63,337 bases of DNA from Candidatus Dormiibacterota bacterium (GTDB lineage Bacteria; Acidobacteriota; Polarisedimenticolia; Gp22-AA2). Positions 27,647 through 36,727 of the stretch are shown here, piece by piece (the first letter of the stretch is position 1; each line of letters starts with the position of its first letter). A model generated the notes under the pieces. That model saw nothing but the letters and a program-made list of their open reading frames with translations, was not told the origin of the DNA and did not search any database. Both the position numbers and the translations under genes were made by a program. The stretch covers positions 1 to 63,337 of the forward strand of contig DASQAT010000049.1 in the NCBI GenBank assembly GCA_035635555.1, given 5' to 3'.

Positions 27647-28653
27647 CCGGGTGGCTCCTCGGCTGCGGCCTGGCGTTCGCGCTGGCCCTGGTGATTTCCC
27701 TCTATACAACTCCCCTGATGAGGGCGGCGGCGCTGCGCTTCGGGATAGTCGACCGGCCGGACGGGCGGCTGAAGACACAGGCGCAACCGGTTCCGTACCT
27801 GGGCGGGCTGGCGATCTTCCTGTCGTTCCTCCTGGCGCTGACCGCGACCAGGCGATTCGATTCGACCGAGGTGCTCGGAATGCTCCTGGCCGGCGCCATC
27901 GTCCTGATCCTGGGGCTCGTCGACGACCTGGGTGTCCTGACGCCCGGGATCAAGCTGGCCGGGCAGGTGGTCGCGGTGCTCACGCTGATCAACGCCTCGG
28001 TGTACATCAAGCTCGGGTTCCTGTGGCCGCCCCTGGCGATCGTGCTGTCGTTCCTCTGGCTTCTCGGGATCACCAACGCCTTCAATCTCATCGACATCAT
28101 GGACGGCCTGGCGGCCGGTGTCGCGGCGGCCGCGTCGTTCATCCTGTTCCTGATCGCGGCGGTCAACGGCCGCCAGACGTATGCCGTCCTGCTGGCGGCC
28201 CTGTGCGGCTCGCTGTGCGGCTTCCTTCGTTACAACGTTGAGCCGGCCCGGATCTACATGGGGGACACCGGGAGCATGTTCGTGGGGCTGATGCTGGGGG
28301 CGCTGTCGATGAACAACTCCTACACGCGCCGGAACCTCGCCGCCGCGGTCGCGCCTGTGATCGTCCTGGGCGTGCCGATCTTCGACATGCTGTTCGTCAT
28401 GTACGTCCGATTCCGGCGCGGTCTCCCCGTGTTCCTGGGGAGCCCGGACCACTTCGCCCTGCGTCTCAGAAAATGGCGTCTGAGCACGCGACAGACGGTC
28501 CTGCTCTCCTGGGCCGCCACCGCGGTCCTCGGGGTCCTGGCGATCGTCATGATGCTGTCGCCGACCGATGTGGCCGTCCTCCTGCTCGCGGCGATTTTCC
28601 TCGGCGCTCTCGGCCTCGGGCTGTTTCTGCGGCGCATCGACATGTCTTTGTGA
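27643..28653 (+). CDS. Undecaprenyl-phosphate sugar-1-phosphate transferase (WecA/MraY-like)
   Basis: A 336-residue integral membrane enzyme with about ten helices. It belongs to the polyprenyl-phosphate N-acetylhexosamine-1-phosphate transferase family, which puts the first sugar on undecaprenyl phosphate. Family marks are the Asp pair in GLVDDLGVLTPG, the NLIDIMDGLAAG loop, YMGDTGSMF, and the HFALRLRK histidine loop near the C-terminus. It is WecA-like rather than MraY, because no murein genes are near. It therefore probably starts each repeat unit that the flanking glycosyltransferases extend. GTG 27643 overlaps the upstream stop. Confidence 0.88.
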   Translation: MTGWLLGCGLAFALALVISLYTTPLMRAAALRFGIVDRPDGRLKTQAQPVPYLGGLAIFLSFLLALTATRRFDSTEVLGMLLAGAIVLILGLVDDLGVLTPGIKLAGQVVAVLTLINASVYIKLGFLWPPLAIVLSFLWLLGITNAFNLIDIMDGLAAGVAAAASFILFLIAAVNGRQTYAVLLAALCGSLCGFLRYNVEPARIYMGDTGSMFVGLMLGALSMNNSYTRRNLAAAVAPVIVLGVPIFDMLFVMYVRFRRGLPVFLGSPDHFALRLRKWRLSTRQTVLLSWAATAVLGVLAIVMMLSPTDVAVLLLAAIFLGALGLGLFLRRIDMSL

Positions 28654-28665
28654 GGGGGTGATCGG

Positions 28666-30015
28666 GTGAGCGCGAAGTCGTACCCCGTCGTCATCCTGGG
28701 GGCGGGTCTGACGGGTCTTTCGGTCGGCTATCACCTCGGCGCGCCGAGCCTGATTCTCGAGCGCGAGGAGGAGGTCGGCGGCCTGGCCCGCACCCACGCC
28801 GAGGAGGGGTTCACCTTCGACTGCACCGGCCACCTCCTGCACCTGCGCGACAAGCGGGTCGCGGGACTCGTCGACCAGATCCTGCCGGGGGCCTTCGCCC
28901 GTCACGAGCGGCGGGCGCTCATCTTCTCGAAGGGTGTGTACACCGCCTACCCGTTCCAGGCGAACCTGCACGGCCTGCCGCTCGAGGTGGTGAAGGAGTG
29001 CATCGCCGGGTTCGTGCGGGCGGAGGTCCGGCGCGCCGCCGAGGGGGAGCCCGACCTCGAAACGATCGGCTTCCGCGAATGGGCCGAGCGCACGTTCGGC
29101 GCGGGGATCGCGGACCACTTCCTTCTGCCGTACAACGCCAAGCTGTGGCGCACCGATCTGGACGAGATCGAATGCGGCTGGGTGTCCTGGTCGATCCCGC
29201 GTCCGACTCTCCAGGAGATCCTGGACGGCGCCTTCGGCGCCACCGTGCGGGGGCTCGGCTACAACCCGATGTTCCTGTACCCCCGTCAGGGGGGCATCAG
29301 CGTCCTGCCCGAGGCGTTCGCCCTGCGCGGGCCGGAGGTGCGGCTGGGCCGGACGGTCACGTCGGTGGACGCGCGCGCGCGCGAGGTTCACCTCTCCACC
29401 GGCGAGGTGGTCGCATACGAAAGGCTCGTCTCGACCATTCCGCTCGACCGCCTGCTGCGCATCACACGCGGACTGCCTTCCGACCTGCCGCGCATCGGCG
29501 AGGGGTTGCGGGCCGTGAAGGTCCTGAACATCAGCCTCGGCGTCGACCGTGACGCGGTGTCCGGAGCGCACTGGATCTATTTCCCCGAGAAGGAATACTC
29601 CTTCTACCGGGTCGGCTTCCCGGCGAACCTGTCGCGGACACTGGCGCCGCGCGGCTGCTCGTCGCTCTACGTGGAACGCTCGCTCCTGCGCGACGAGCCG
29701 TTCGACCCCGAGGAGGTCATCGAGCGTGCCGTCGACGATCTGCGCCGGGCCGGCATCCTCTGGAAGGGGGATCGCCTCGTCTACAGGCGGCTGTCGGTCC
29801 TCGATCCGGCGTACGTCATCTACGATCGCTTCAGGGCGAAGAACCTGCCGGAGGCGCACCGGGCGCTGAACGAGGCCGGCATCCTCTCGGCGGGGCGGTT
29901 CGGCTCGTGGGAGTACTCCTCGATGGAAGGGGCGATCAAGACAGGGATGGAACTGGCGGAGCGTCTGTCCGGAGCCGTTCCGGAGCGCCCGCCGGTGCTG
30001 AGGACGGGCTCGTGA
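28666..30015 (+). CDS. FAD-dependent oxidoreductase (UDP-galactopyranose mutase / protoporphyrinogen oxidase-like)
   Basis: A 449-residue flavoprotein with an N-terminal dinucleotide-binding motif (VVILGAGLTGLSVGYHL), an acidic second-strand end (LEREEEVGGLART), and the conserved C-terminal FAD contact region (SAGRFGSWEYSSME). Homologues sit beside WecA-like and AsnB-like genes in surface-polysaccharide loci and are often named UDP-galactopyranose mutase-like or NAD(P)/FAD-dependent oxidoreductase. Because its neighbours build glycans, a nucleotide-sugar substrate is more likely than a porphyrin. The GTG start at 28666 follows GAGGGGG. It lies 12 bases after the priming transferase. Confidence 0.8.
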   Translation: MSAKSYPVVILGAGLTGLSVGYHLGAPSLILEREEEVGGLARTHAEEGFTFDCTGHLLHLRDKRVAGLVDQILPGAFARHERRALIFSKGVYTAYPFQANLHGLPLEVVKECIAGFVRAEVRRAAEGEPDLETIGFREWAERTFGAGIADHFLLPYNAKLWRTDLDEIECGWVSWSIPRPTLQEILDGAFGATVRGLGYNPMFLYPRQGGISVLPEAFALRGPEVRLGRTVTSVDARAREVHLSTGEVVAYERLVSTIPLDRLLRITRGLPSDLPRIGEGLRAVKVLNISLGVDRDAVSGAHWIYFPEKEYSFYRVGFPANLSRTLAPRGCSSLYVERSLLRDEPFDPEEVIERAVDDLRRAGILWKGDRLVYRRLSVLDPAYVIYDRFRAKNLPEAHRALNEAGILSAGRFGSWEYSSMEGAIKTGMELAERLSGAVPERPPVLRTGS

Positions 30016-30039
30016 CGCCCCGAACGGAGGTGCGCTGAC

Positions 30040-31947
30040 ATGTGCGGCATCGCCGGCATCGCCTATCCCGACCAGAGACCCCCCGATCCGGTGGCGCTGC
30101 GGGCCATGGCCCGGGCGCTCGGGCACCGCGGCCCCGACGACGAGGGGGAGCACCTGGAGCCGGGGATCGGTCTGGCCAGCCGGAGACTGTCGATCCAGGA
30201 TCTGTCTCCCGCGGGGCACATGCCGATGGCCAGTCCGGACGGCCGCGTCGTCCTGTCCTGGAACGGCGAGATCTACAATCACGTCGAGCTGCGGGAGGAG
30301 ATGAAGCGGCGCGGCGTGCGTTTTCGATCGACGGGGGACACCGAGGTCCTTTTGCAGCTGTACCTGGCGCACGGGGCCGAGTTCCTGCGCCGCCTCGTCG
30401 GGATGTTCGCCATCTCCCTGTGGGACGCGAGAAAACGCGTCCTGCTCCTGGCGCGCGACCGCCTGGGGGTGAAGCCGCTGGTCTACCGTCTGGACGACGG
30501 GGGGCTGCGGTTCGCCTCCGAGATCGGGGGTCTTCTGGCGGAGCCTGGCTTTTCCCCGGCCCCCGATCCCGAGGCGATCCACAGCGTCCTCGCGCTGCGC
30601 TTCATCCCGAATCCAGGAACGGCCTTCGCCTCCATCCTGCAGGTGCCGCCGGCCCACGTCCTCGTGTACCAGGGCGGCCGGGCGCGTCTCGAGCGCTACT
30701 GGTCGCTCCCGGAGATCGTGGACGCTCCCGCGACACGTCTGCGCGAGTCCCAGGAGCGCTACCGGAGCCTGATGGACGAGGCCGTCAAGATCCGTCTGAG
30801 AAGCGACGTGCCGACGGCCCTTCTCCTCTCCGGCGGGATCGACTCGACGGCGATCGCCTATCACGTCAGGCGCAACCATGCCGGCAGCTTCCGCGCCTTC
30901 ACCGTCCGTTTCAGCGAGGCGGACTACGACGAGATACCCAGGGCGCGCGCCGCCGCGGCTCGGCTCGGTCTCGCGCTGGAGGAGATCACCATCCGCGAAC
31001 CGGTCCTCGATACTCTCGAGACGATCGTGGGGCACATGCAGACTCCCTTCGCCGATCCGTCGATAGTACCGTCGTGGGTCCTGGCGCGGGAGGTGTCGCG
31101 CCACGTGAAGGTCGGTCTGGTGGGGGACGGCGGCGACGAGAATTTCGGCGGGTACGATCGATACCGCGCCCATCTCCTCGCCGACCGGTTCGGCTGGCTG
31201 CCGGGAGTGGTCTCGCGGACTCCGTTCTTCGCCCTCCTCGATGCCGTGTCCTCGGAGAAGAACCGGCGCAACTATCCGGGACGGATCAGGCGGTTCCTCG
31301 AAGGATGGGAGCTGCCCGCCCGCGAGCGCAACGCCCTGTGGATGGCCAACCCCGGGGCGCGCCGGATCACCCGGCTGTACCAGCCGGACTTCGCGGCCCG
31401 GGTCGCGGGGATCGACGCGACCCGCGCCCTCGGGATGCTCCCGAACGACTGGGGCTCGGTCCGGCTCATCGACCGCGTGCTGCGCGCCGATCTCGGGCGC
31501 TACCTGCCGGACGATCTCCTGTTCAAGGCCGACATCACGTCGATGGCGTTCGGTCTCGAGCTCAGGAGCCCGTTCCTCGATCATCGGGTGGTGGAGTTCG
31601 CCGCCGCCCTGCCCCCCGGGTGGAAGGTGCGCGGTAGCGGGGGGAAGTGGTTCCTGCGGGAGGTCTACCGTGGACACATTCCCGAGAGCGTGCGCCGGGC
31701 CCGCAAGGCCGGCTTCGGGATGCCGATCGATCACTGGTTCCGCGATGGCCTCAGGGAGCCGGCGCACGACCTCCTGCTCGGGCGTGGCGCGCTGTCGCGC
31801 GAGTATCTCAGGGCCGACTCGGTCGGGGCGGTGCTGAAGATCCATCGGATGGGTCAGCGCAACTACGACGAGATGATCTGGACGCTCCTGGTCCTCGAGC
31901 TGTGGCTGCGCTCGCGGCGCGGCCGGCCGGCGCGCGAGGCCGCCTGA
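30040..31947 (+). CDS. Asparagine synthase-like glutamine amidotransferase (AsnB family), copy 2
   Basis: A 635-residue second AsnB-type enzyme. Cys2 (MCGIAG) is the glutaminase nucleophile, with HRGPDD at 29-34 and WNGEIYN at 74-80. The synthetase pyrophosphate loop is SGGIDST (264-270). It differs clearly from copy 1 at 16085, so it is not a recent duplication and probably has another substrate. The ATG follows an AACGGAGG ribosome site. Its stop overlaps the following glycosyltransferase start (TGATG). In such loci these enzymes commonly amidate uronic acids. Confidence 0.88.
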   Translation: MCGIAGIAYPDQRPPDPVALRAMARALGHRGPDDEGEHLEPGIGLASRRLSIQDLSPAGHMPMASPDGRVVLSWNGEIYNHVELREEMKRRGVRFRSTGDTEVLLQLYLAHGAEFLRRLVGMFAISLWDARKRVLLLARDRLGVKPLVYRLDDGGLRFASEIGGLLAEPGFSPAPDPEAIHSVLALRFIPNPGTAFASILQVPPAHVLVYQGGRARLERYWSLPEIVDAPATRLRESQERYRSLMDEAVKIRLRSDVPTALLLSGGIDSTAIAYHVRRNHAGSFRAFTVRFSEADYDEIPRARAAAARLGLALEEITIREPVLDTLETIVGHMQTPFADPSIVPSWVLAREVSRHVKVGLVGDGGDENFGGYDRYRAHLLADRFGWLPGVVSRTPFFALLDAVSSEKNRRNYPGRIRRFLEGWELPARERNALWMANPGARRITRLYQPDFAARVAGIDATRALGMLPNDWGSVRLIDRVLRADLGRYLPDDLLFKADITSMAFGLELRSPFLDHRVVEFAAALPPGWKVRGSGGKWFLREVYRGHIPESVRRARKAGFGMPIDHWFRDGLREPAHDLLLGRGALSREYLRADSVGAVLKIHRMGQRNYDEMIWTLLVLELWLRSRRGRPAREAA

Positions 31948-33227
31948 TGCAGGGGACGATCCGGGTCTGCCACGTGATCACGATCCTCGAGCTGGGGGGC
32001 GCCCAGGACAATACCCTCTACACCGTGTCCCACATGAAGCCGCCCTTCGCGGCGTCCCTGGTGTGCGGTCCGGGGGGGATCCTGGATGAGGACGCGAAGC
32101 GCCTCGGGATCAAGGTGCGCTTCATTCCGTCGCTCGTCAGGGCCGTGCGGCCGGCGCGCGACCTTGCGGCCCTCCTGGCGCTGGTCCGGATCTTCCGCGA
32201 GGAGCGACCCGACATCGTCCACACCCATTCGTCCAAGGCGGGCATTCTCGGACGGCTGGCGGCGCGCCGGGCGCGCGTGCCGAGGGTCGTGCACACGATC
32301 CACGGGTACGGATTCCACGCGGCGCAGCCGCGATGGCAGTACCGGACGTTTCTGGCGCTCGAGCGCCTGGCGGCGCGCTTCACCGACCGCTTCATCGCCG
32401 TGTCGCGGGCCAATCTGGAGCAGGGGTTGGCGCTGGGCCTGTTCACGCCCGAGAAAGTCAGCCTGATCAGGAGCGGCATCGCGCTGCGGGAATTCGACGA
32501 CGCCACGCGCGCTCCCGACGGGCCCGGGAGGCGCGGGGTCCTGCGGCGGGAGCTCGGTCTGCCGGCGGACGCGCGGCTCGTCGGCATGGTCGCGTGCCTG
32601 AAGCCGCAGAAGTCGCCGCTGACCTTCGTCGAGGTGGCGGCGCGCGTGACGCGGGAAGTGCCCGGAGCCGTCTTCGTCATCGCCGGCGACGGCGAGATGC
32701 GGCCCGCGGTCGAGAGACGCGCGGCGGAGCTCGGTCTGGAAGGACGGCTGCGACTGCTCGGCTGGCGGCGCGACGTCCCGAACGTGATGGCGTCTCTCGA
32801 TGTCCTGCTGCACACCTCGCTGTGGGAGGGGCTGCCGCGCGTTCTGCCCGAAGCGATCGCCTCGGGCGTGCCGATCGTCGCGACCTCGGCGGACGGGACG
32901 TCCGACATCCTGGAGGACGGCTCGACCGGCATCGTCTGCGCCCCCGGCGACATCGAAGGGCTGGCCGGCGGAGTCCGCCGCCTCCTTCGCGACCCGGGTC
33001 TCGGACGCGTCCTGGCCGGGCGCGCCCGGGCGGTCCTGCGGGAATTCGACATCGACGAGATGGTGCGCGACCAGGAGCGCCTCTACCTGTCGCTTCACGG
33101 TGGAGGGCCGCGCGGCGCCGGAGCCCGGCCGGCTGCGACCGATACTAATAATAATGATGACGGAAGGGGGGGTGCCTCCCGGGGCGATCCCCGCGCCGCG
33201 CGCACCCGGGCGGCCGCAACTCGTTGA
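31947..33227 (+). CDS. GT4-type glycosyltransferase
   Basis: A 426-residue family 4 glycosyltransferase closing the polysaccharide operon. It has LELGGAQDNTLYTVSHM near the start, THSSKAGILGRLAARRA, VACLKPQKSPLTFVEVA, and the EX7E region EGLPRVLPEAIASGVPIVAT. The opening and the THSSKAGILGR segment resemble PEP-CTERM/capsule-type enzymes related to EpsD/EpsF. The last 35 residues are low-complexity (an Asn run, then Arg/Ala-rich) and run up to the next promoter. ATG 31947 overlaps the upstream stop by one base. Confidence 0.84.
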   Translation: MQGTIRVCHVITILELGGAQDNTLYTVSHMKPPFAASLVCGPGGILDEDAKRLGIKVRFIPSLVRAVRPARDLAALLALVRIFREERPDIVHTHSSKAGILGRLAARRARVPRVVHTIHGYGFHAAQPRWQYRTFLALERLAARFTDRFIAVSRANLEQGLALGLFTPEKVSLIRSGIALREFDDATRAPDGPGRRGVLRRELGLPADARLVGMVACLKPQKSPLTFVEVAARVTREVPGAVFVIAGDGEMRPAVERRAAELGLEGRLRLLGWRRDVPNVMASLDVLLHTSLWEGLPRVLPEAIASGVPIVATSADGTSDILEDGSTGIVCAPGDIEGLAGGVRRLLRDPGLGRVLAGRARAVLREFDIDEMVRDQERLYLSLHGGGPRGAGARPAATDTNNNDDGRGGASRGDPRAARTRAAATR

Positions 33228-33238
33228 ACAGCCGACAC

Positions 33239-33266
33239 TTGAAAAGCCGGGCGGCATCATTATATT
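33239..33266 (+). promoter_or_regulatory. Sigma-70 promoter of the ABC transporter-pilD operon
   Basis: TTGAAA (33239-33244), 16 bases, then TATATT (33261-33266). Transcription would start near 33273, about 40 bases before the ATPase gene. It separates the transporter/pilD/kinase group from the polysaccharide operon. Confidence 0.65.
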
Positions 33267-33311
33267 GAGACTTGCGGCGGGTGACCGTCCGCCCGTCTTC
33301 AGAGGTCAGCC

Positions 33312-34268
33312 ATGGCGGTCCTCGATCTCCTCGACATTCACAAGAGCTATCGATCCCACCTGTCGATCCGCAAGTACTGGATCCTCCGAGGTCTCAGCCT
33401 GTCGATCGGGGAAGGGGAGGTGTTCGGCTTCATCGGGACCAACGGGGCCGGCAAGACCACCACGATCAAACTGGCTCTGGGCCTCATTTTTCCGGACCAG
33501 GGGTCGGTCCGTCTTTTTGGCGAGGATGCCTCGAGAGTCGAGCTCAGACGACGCGTCGGATTCCTGCCCGAGAACCCGTACCTCTACGACTACCTCACGG
33601 GGGAGGAGTTCCTCGACTTCCACGCGCGCCTGTTCGGGCTCGACAGGATCACGCGTCGGAAGCGGGTCAAGGACCTCCTGGAGCGCGTCGGCCTGGGGAA
33701 CCGGGGGTACCGTCAGCTGCGTCATTACTCGAAGGGGATGCTGCAGAGGATCGGCCTCGCCCAGGCGCTCATCAACGATCCCGATCTCGTCGTGCTCGAC
33801 GAGCCGATGTCGGGTCTCGACCCGATCGGCCGTCGCGAGGTCCGCGACATCATCCTCGATCTGAAGACGCGCGGCCGCACGGTCTTCTTCTCCACCCACA
33901 TCCTGTCGGACACCGAGATGATCTGCGACCGGGTCGGCCTCCTGGTGAAAGGGGCGCTCAAGGCTGTCGGAACGATCGACGAGCTGGTGTCGCGCGACGT
34001 GCCCTACTGGGAGGTGGCGCTGCAGGGTGTTGTGAACGGCAACCTGCCGTGCGGCCGGATCGTGTCCCGCCGCGAGGACCGCGTCCTGGTCCGGGTCGAC
34101 ACACAGGGGGACCTGCACCGGCTGCTGTCGATCCTCAACGGGCAGGGGGCCCGCCTTGTGTCGGTGACACCCGCGCGCCAGTCGCTCGAGGACCTGTTCA
34201 TCAGGGAGGCGCGGGCCGCCTCGGTTCCCACCGCGCGGCTCGAAGAAGGCCATGCTCGCCAGAGTTAA
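33312..34268 (+). CDS. ABC transporter ATP-binding protein (PilH-like position)
   Basis: A 318-residue ATPase subunit: Walker A GTNGAGKT (42-49), signature YSKGMLQR (139-146), Walker B LVVLDEP (159-165), and switch histidine H196. The C-terminal 90 residues are the accessory domain found in ABC-2 type exporters. In Myxococcus xanthus the ATPase PilH and permease PilI lie between pilA and pilD and are needed for pili. In Geobacter an ATPase gene (xapD) near pilA affects extracellular polysaccharide. Position here fits either role. It overlaps the permease gene by 17 bases. I leave the symbol blank because orthology was not tested. Confidence 0.88.
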   Translation: MAVLDLLDIHKSYRSHLSIRKYWILRGLSLSIGEGEVFGFIGTNGAGKTTTIKLALGLIFPDQGSVRLFGEDASRVELRRRVGFLPENPYLYDYLTGEEFLDFHARLFGLDRITRRKRVKDLLERVGLGNRGYRQLRHYSKGMLQRIGLAQALINDPDLVVLDEPMSGLDPIGRREVRDIILDLKTRGRTVFFSTHILSDTEMICDRVGLLVKGALKAVGTIDELVSRDVPYWEVALQGVVNGNLPCGRIVSRREDRVLVRVDTQGDLHRLLSILNGQGARLVSVTPARQSLEDLFIREARAASVPTARLEEGHARQS

Positions 34269-35019
34269 CGCGATAGCACTCAACACGTTCCGCGAGGCCA
34301 TCCGGCATCGAATCCTGTACCTTCTCCTGGTGTTCGCGGTGGTCCTGATCTCCTTCGCCCAGATCCTGTCGCTCCTGACCGTCGGGAGCGAGGAGAAGAT
34401 CATCAAGGACTTCGGCCTCGCCACAATCGACGTCTTCGGCGTCCTGACGGCGGTGTTCATCGGCATCGGCCTGGTGAGCCGTGAGATCGAGAGGCGGACG
34501 GTGTACACCCTCCTGGCCAAGCCGATCCACCGTTTCGAGTTCGTGCTGGGAAAGTACGCCGGTCTGGCGCTGACGCTCCTGGTGAACACCTGTGTCATGA
34601 CCGCCTGGTTTTTCCTGGTCCTGCTCATCAAGGGGATGTTCGACCCCCGCCTCGGGATCGCCGTCCTTCTCCTGTTCTTCCAGTTCCTGTTGATCACCGC
34701 GCTGGCCGTCCTGTTCTCGTGCGTGTCCACCCCGATCCTCGCGAGCGTCATGACCCTGGCGCTCTACGTGGTCGGCCACCTGCTGTGGAGCCTCGACCTT
34801 CTGGCGAAGCGTCTCCAGACCGAGACCGGCAGGATCCTGTGCCGGGTCCTGTACTACCTCCTCCCGAACCTCGGGAACTTCGACATCAAGGGGGAGATCG
34901 TGCACGGCCTGGCGATCGCTCCGGGCCGCATCGCCTGGGCCACGATCTATCTTCTGGTCTATGGTTGCGCGATCCTGTGGACCGCGTGCGCCGTCTTCGA
35001 GCGCAAGGAGCTGCAGTAG
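34252..35019 (+). CDS. ABC-2 type transporter permease (PilI-like position)
   Basis: A 255-residue membrane protein with about six helices, matching the ABC-2/NosY-type permease family. The N-terminus ARVNAIALNTFREAIRHR and the REIERRTVYTLLAKPI segment before helix 3 are typical. It overlaps the ATPase gene by 17 bases and abuts the TPR gene with no gap (TAG then ATG). It presumably dimerises and pairs with the ATPase. The cargo could be a pilus factor or the polymer made by the upstream operon; the sequence alone does not decide. Confidence 0.85.
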   Translation: MLARVNAIALNTFREAIRHRILYLLLVFAVVLISFAQILSLLTVGSEEKIIKDFGLATIDVFGVLTAVFIGIGLVSREIERRTVYTLLAKPIHRFEFVLGKYAGLALTLLVNTCVMTAWFFLVLLIKGMFDPRLGIAVLLLFFQFLLITALAVLFSCVSTPILASVMTLALYVVGHLLWSLDLLAKRLQTETGRILCRVLYYLLPNLGNFDIKGEIVHGLAIAPGRIAWATIYLLVYGCAILWTACAVFERKELQ

Positions 35020-35883
35020 ATGGCCGCCTCGTTCGTCCAGCGCCGGAGGCGGCAGATCATGGCCCTGGGTGCGCTCGCCTGCCTGCTCGCCGCGATCTTC
35101 GTGCAGGGGCGCATCGAAGGACTGAAGCCCGGCGCGACCGCCCACCCTCTCCTGTACCTCCCGTCGGGGAAATACCTCAAGGTCGCGGCGCTCGGCTTCG
35201 ACGGACTCCTCGCCGATCTGCTCTACCTCTGGTCGATCCAGTTCTACGGCAGTTACGACATCAAGGACCGCTATACCTACCTGGAGCGGATCTACGACCA
35301 GGTGATCACCGAGCTCGACCCGCATTACCTCGATCCGTACCTGGTCGGGGCGCTCATCATGACGGCCGAGGCGCGCAACCCGGAGATGGCGCTCCGGCTT
35401 CTCGACAAGGCGGTCAACGCCAACCCCGACCAGTGGCTGCCTGCTTTCGAGGCCGGTTTCCTGTGCTACAACGACCTGCATGACTACACGCGGGCCGCGT
35501 CCTACTTCGAGAAAGCGCTCCGCGTCCCCGGCGTTCACCCTCTGGTGCGTCGCTTCTACGCCGAGATGTACAACCGCGCCGGCGACAAGCGGACGTCCCT
35601 CAAGGAATGGCTCGAGATCTATCAGACGTCCGACGACCCCTACGCGCACGGCATCGCCTGGAACCATGTCCACGACCTGAAGGTCGACGTGGATATCGCC
35701 GACCTGACCTCGGCCGTGGGCCGCTTCCGCGACCGCGAGAAGCGCCCGCCGCGCCACCTTCAGGAGATCCTGACGGCCGGTCTTCTGCCGGCGCTGCCGC
35801 GCGACCCCGAGGACCGCGATTACCTGTACGATCCGCAGACGGGGGCGGTCCGCTACGGCGGCGGCCTGGTCCTGGGAAGGTAG
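35020..35883 (+). CDS. TPR-repeat protein with N-terminal membrane anchor
   Basis: A 287-residue protein with one N-terminal hydrophobic segment (about 13-30, IMALGALACLLAAIFVQG), then a helical-repeat region. Recognisable TPR-like units include ALRLLDKAVNANPDQWLPAFEAG and AASYFEKALRVPGVHPLVRRF. The final 40 residues (EDRDYLYDPQTGAVRYGGGLVLG) are not TPR. It starts directly after the permease stop with an AAGGAG ribosome site, so it is translationally coupled to the transporter. It occupies a place similar to the accessory subunits beside PilH/PilI, but I see no clear similarity to PilG. Confidence 0.72.
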   Translation: MAASFVQRRRRQIMALGALACLLAAIFVQGRIEGLKPGATAHPLLYLPSGKYLKVAALGFDGLLADLLYLWSIQFYGSYDIKDRYTYLERIYDQVITELDPHYLDPYLVGALIMTAEARNPEMALRLLDKAVNANPDQWLPAFEAGFLCYNDLHDYTRAASYFEKALRVPGVHPLVRRFYAEMYNRAGDKRTSLKEWLEIYQTSDDPYAHGIAWNHVHDLKVDVDIADLTSAVGRFRDREKRPPRHLQEILTAGLLPALPRDPEDRDYLYDPQTGAVRYGGGLVLGR

Positions 35884-35899
35884 ATCGGACCGCGCCGGG

Positions 35900-36727
35900 G
35901 TGCCGCACATGCCGAACGTAATCCTGTGGTTCTTCGTGATCGCCGCGGGCGCCTGCGTCGGCTCGTTCCTGAACGTCTGCATCCATCGTCTGCCGCGGCG
36001 ACTCTCCGTCGTCCGTCCCCGTTCCGCCTGCCCCGCGTGCGGCCGGGGGATCTCCTGGCATGACAACGTCCCGGTCCTTTCGTACATCCTCCTGCGGGGG
36101 CGATGCCGTCACTGCCGGACGTCGATTTCGCCGGAGTATCCTCTGGTCGAGGCGGCGACCGCGGTGCTGTTCGCCCTGCTGTTCGCGAGGAACGGTCCGT
36201 CCCCCGCCTTCGTGCTGCAGGCGATCCTGTCGTCGGCGCTCGTCGCTCTCATCGTCATCGACGCGCGACACCAGATCCTGCCGAACGCCATCACCCTGCC
36301 GGGGATCCTCTTCGGGCTGCTCACAAGCCCGCTGCGTGCGGACACGGCGTCCCATCCCGTACGGGACGCGCTTCTGGGGTCGATCCTCGGCTACGCGATC
36401 CCCTGGACGATCAATGCCTGCTATCTCCTCTGGCAGAAGGCGCGCTCTGTGCCGAAGGAGCGTCGCGAGGACGGCATCGGGCAGGGGGACTTCAAGCTCC
36501 TGGCGATGATCGGCGCCTGTCTCGGTCCGAAGCTCCTCCTGTTCACCCTGTTCTTCGGCGCCGTCTCGGGGGCCGTCTACGGCGTCGCGATGATCCTGTT
36601 CCGCGGCTACGGCTGGAAGTCGAGGCTGCCGTACGGCGTGTTCCTGGGCGGTGCGGCGCTCCTGGCGCTGTTCGTGGGGGAGCCGTGGGTCAGGTGGTAC
36701 GCCGGTCTTCTCGGGGCCGCCCGATGA
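35900..36727 (+). CDS. pilD: Prepilin peptidase / N-methyltransferase PilD
   Basis: This aspartic membrane protease cleaves prepilin leaders and methylates the new N-terminus. Its 275 residues hold the zinc four-cysteine cytoplasmic domain (C44, C47, C69, C72) that goes with methylation. Two catalytic aspartates are D121 in VIDARHQILPN and D197 in GQGDFKLL. About eight helices are predicted. GTG 35900 and ATG 35909 are both possible starts. It overlaps the kinase gene that follows. It is the only prepilin peptidase in the window, so PilA and all eight minor pilins would depend on it unless another copy exists elsewhere. Confidence 0.93.
   Translation: MPHMPNVILWFFVIAAGACVGSFLNVCIHRLPRRLSVVRPRSACPACGRGISWHDNVPVLSYILLRGRCRHCRTSISPEYPLVEAATAVLFALLFARNGPSPAFVLQAILSSALVALIVIDARHQILPNAITLPGILFGLLTSPLRADTASHPVRDALLGSILGYAIPWTINACYLLWQKARSVPKERREDGIGQGDFKLLAMIGACLGPKLLLFTLFFGAVSGAVYGVAMILFRGYGWKSRLPYGVFLGGAALLALFVGEPWVRWYAGLLGAAR

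Noticed and set aside
27604-31845. A 1413-codon open frame on the minus strand
   Set aside because: It lies opposite five well-recognised genes. Its translation is Arg/Asp/Gly/His/Gln-rich with no known motif. Long antisense frames are expected in such GC-rich DNA.
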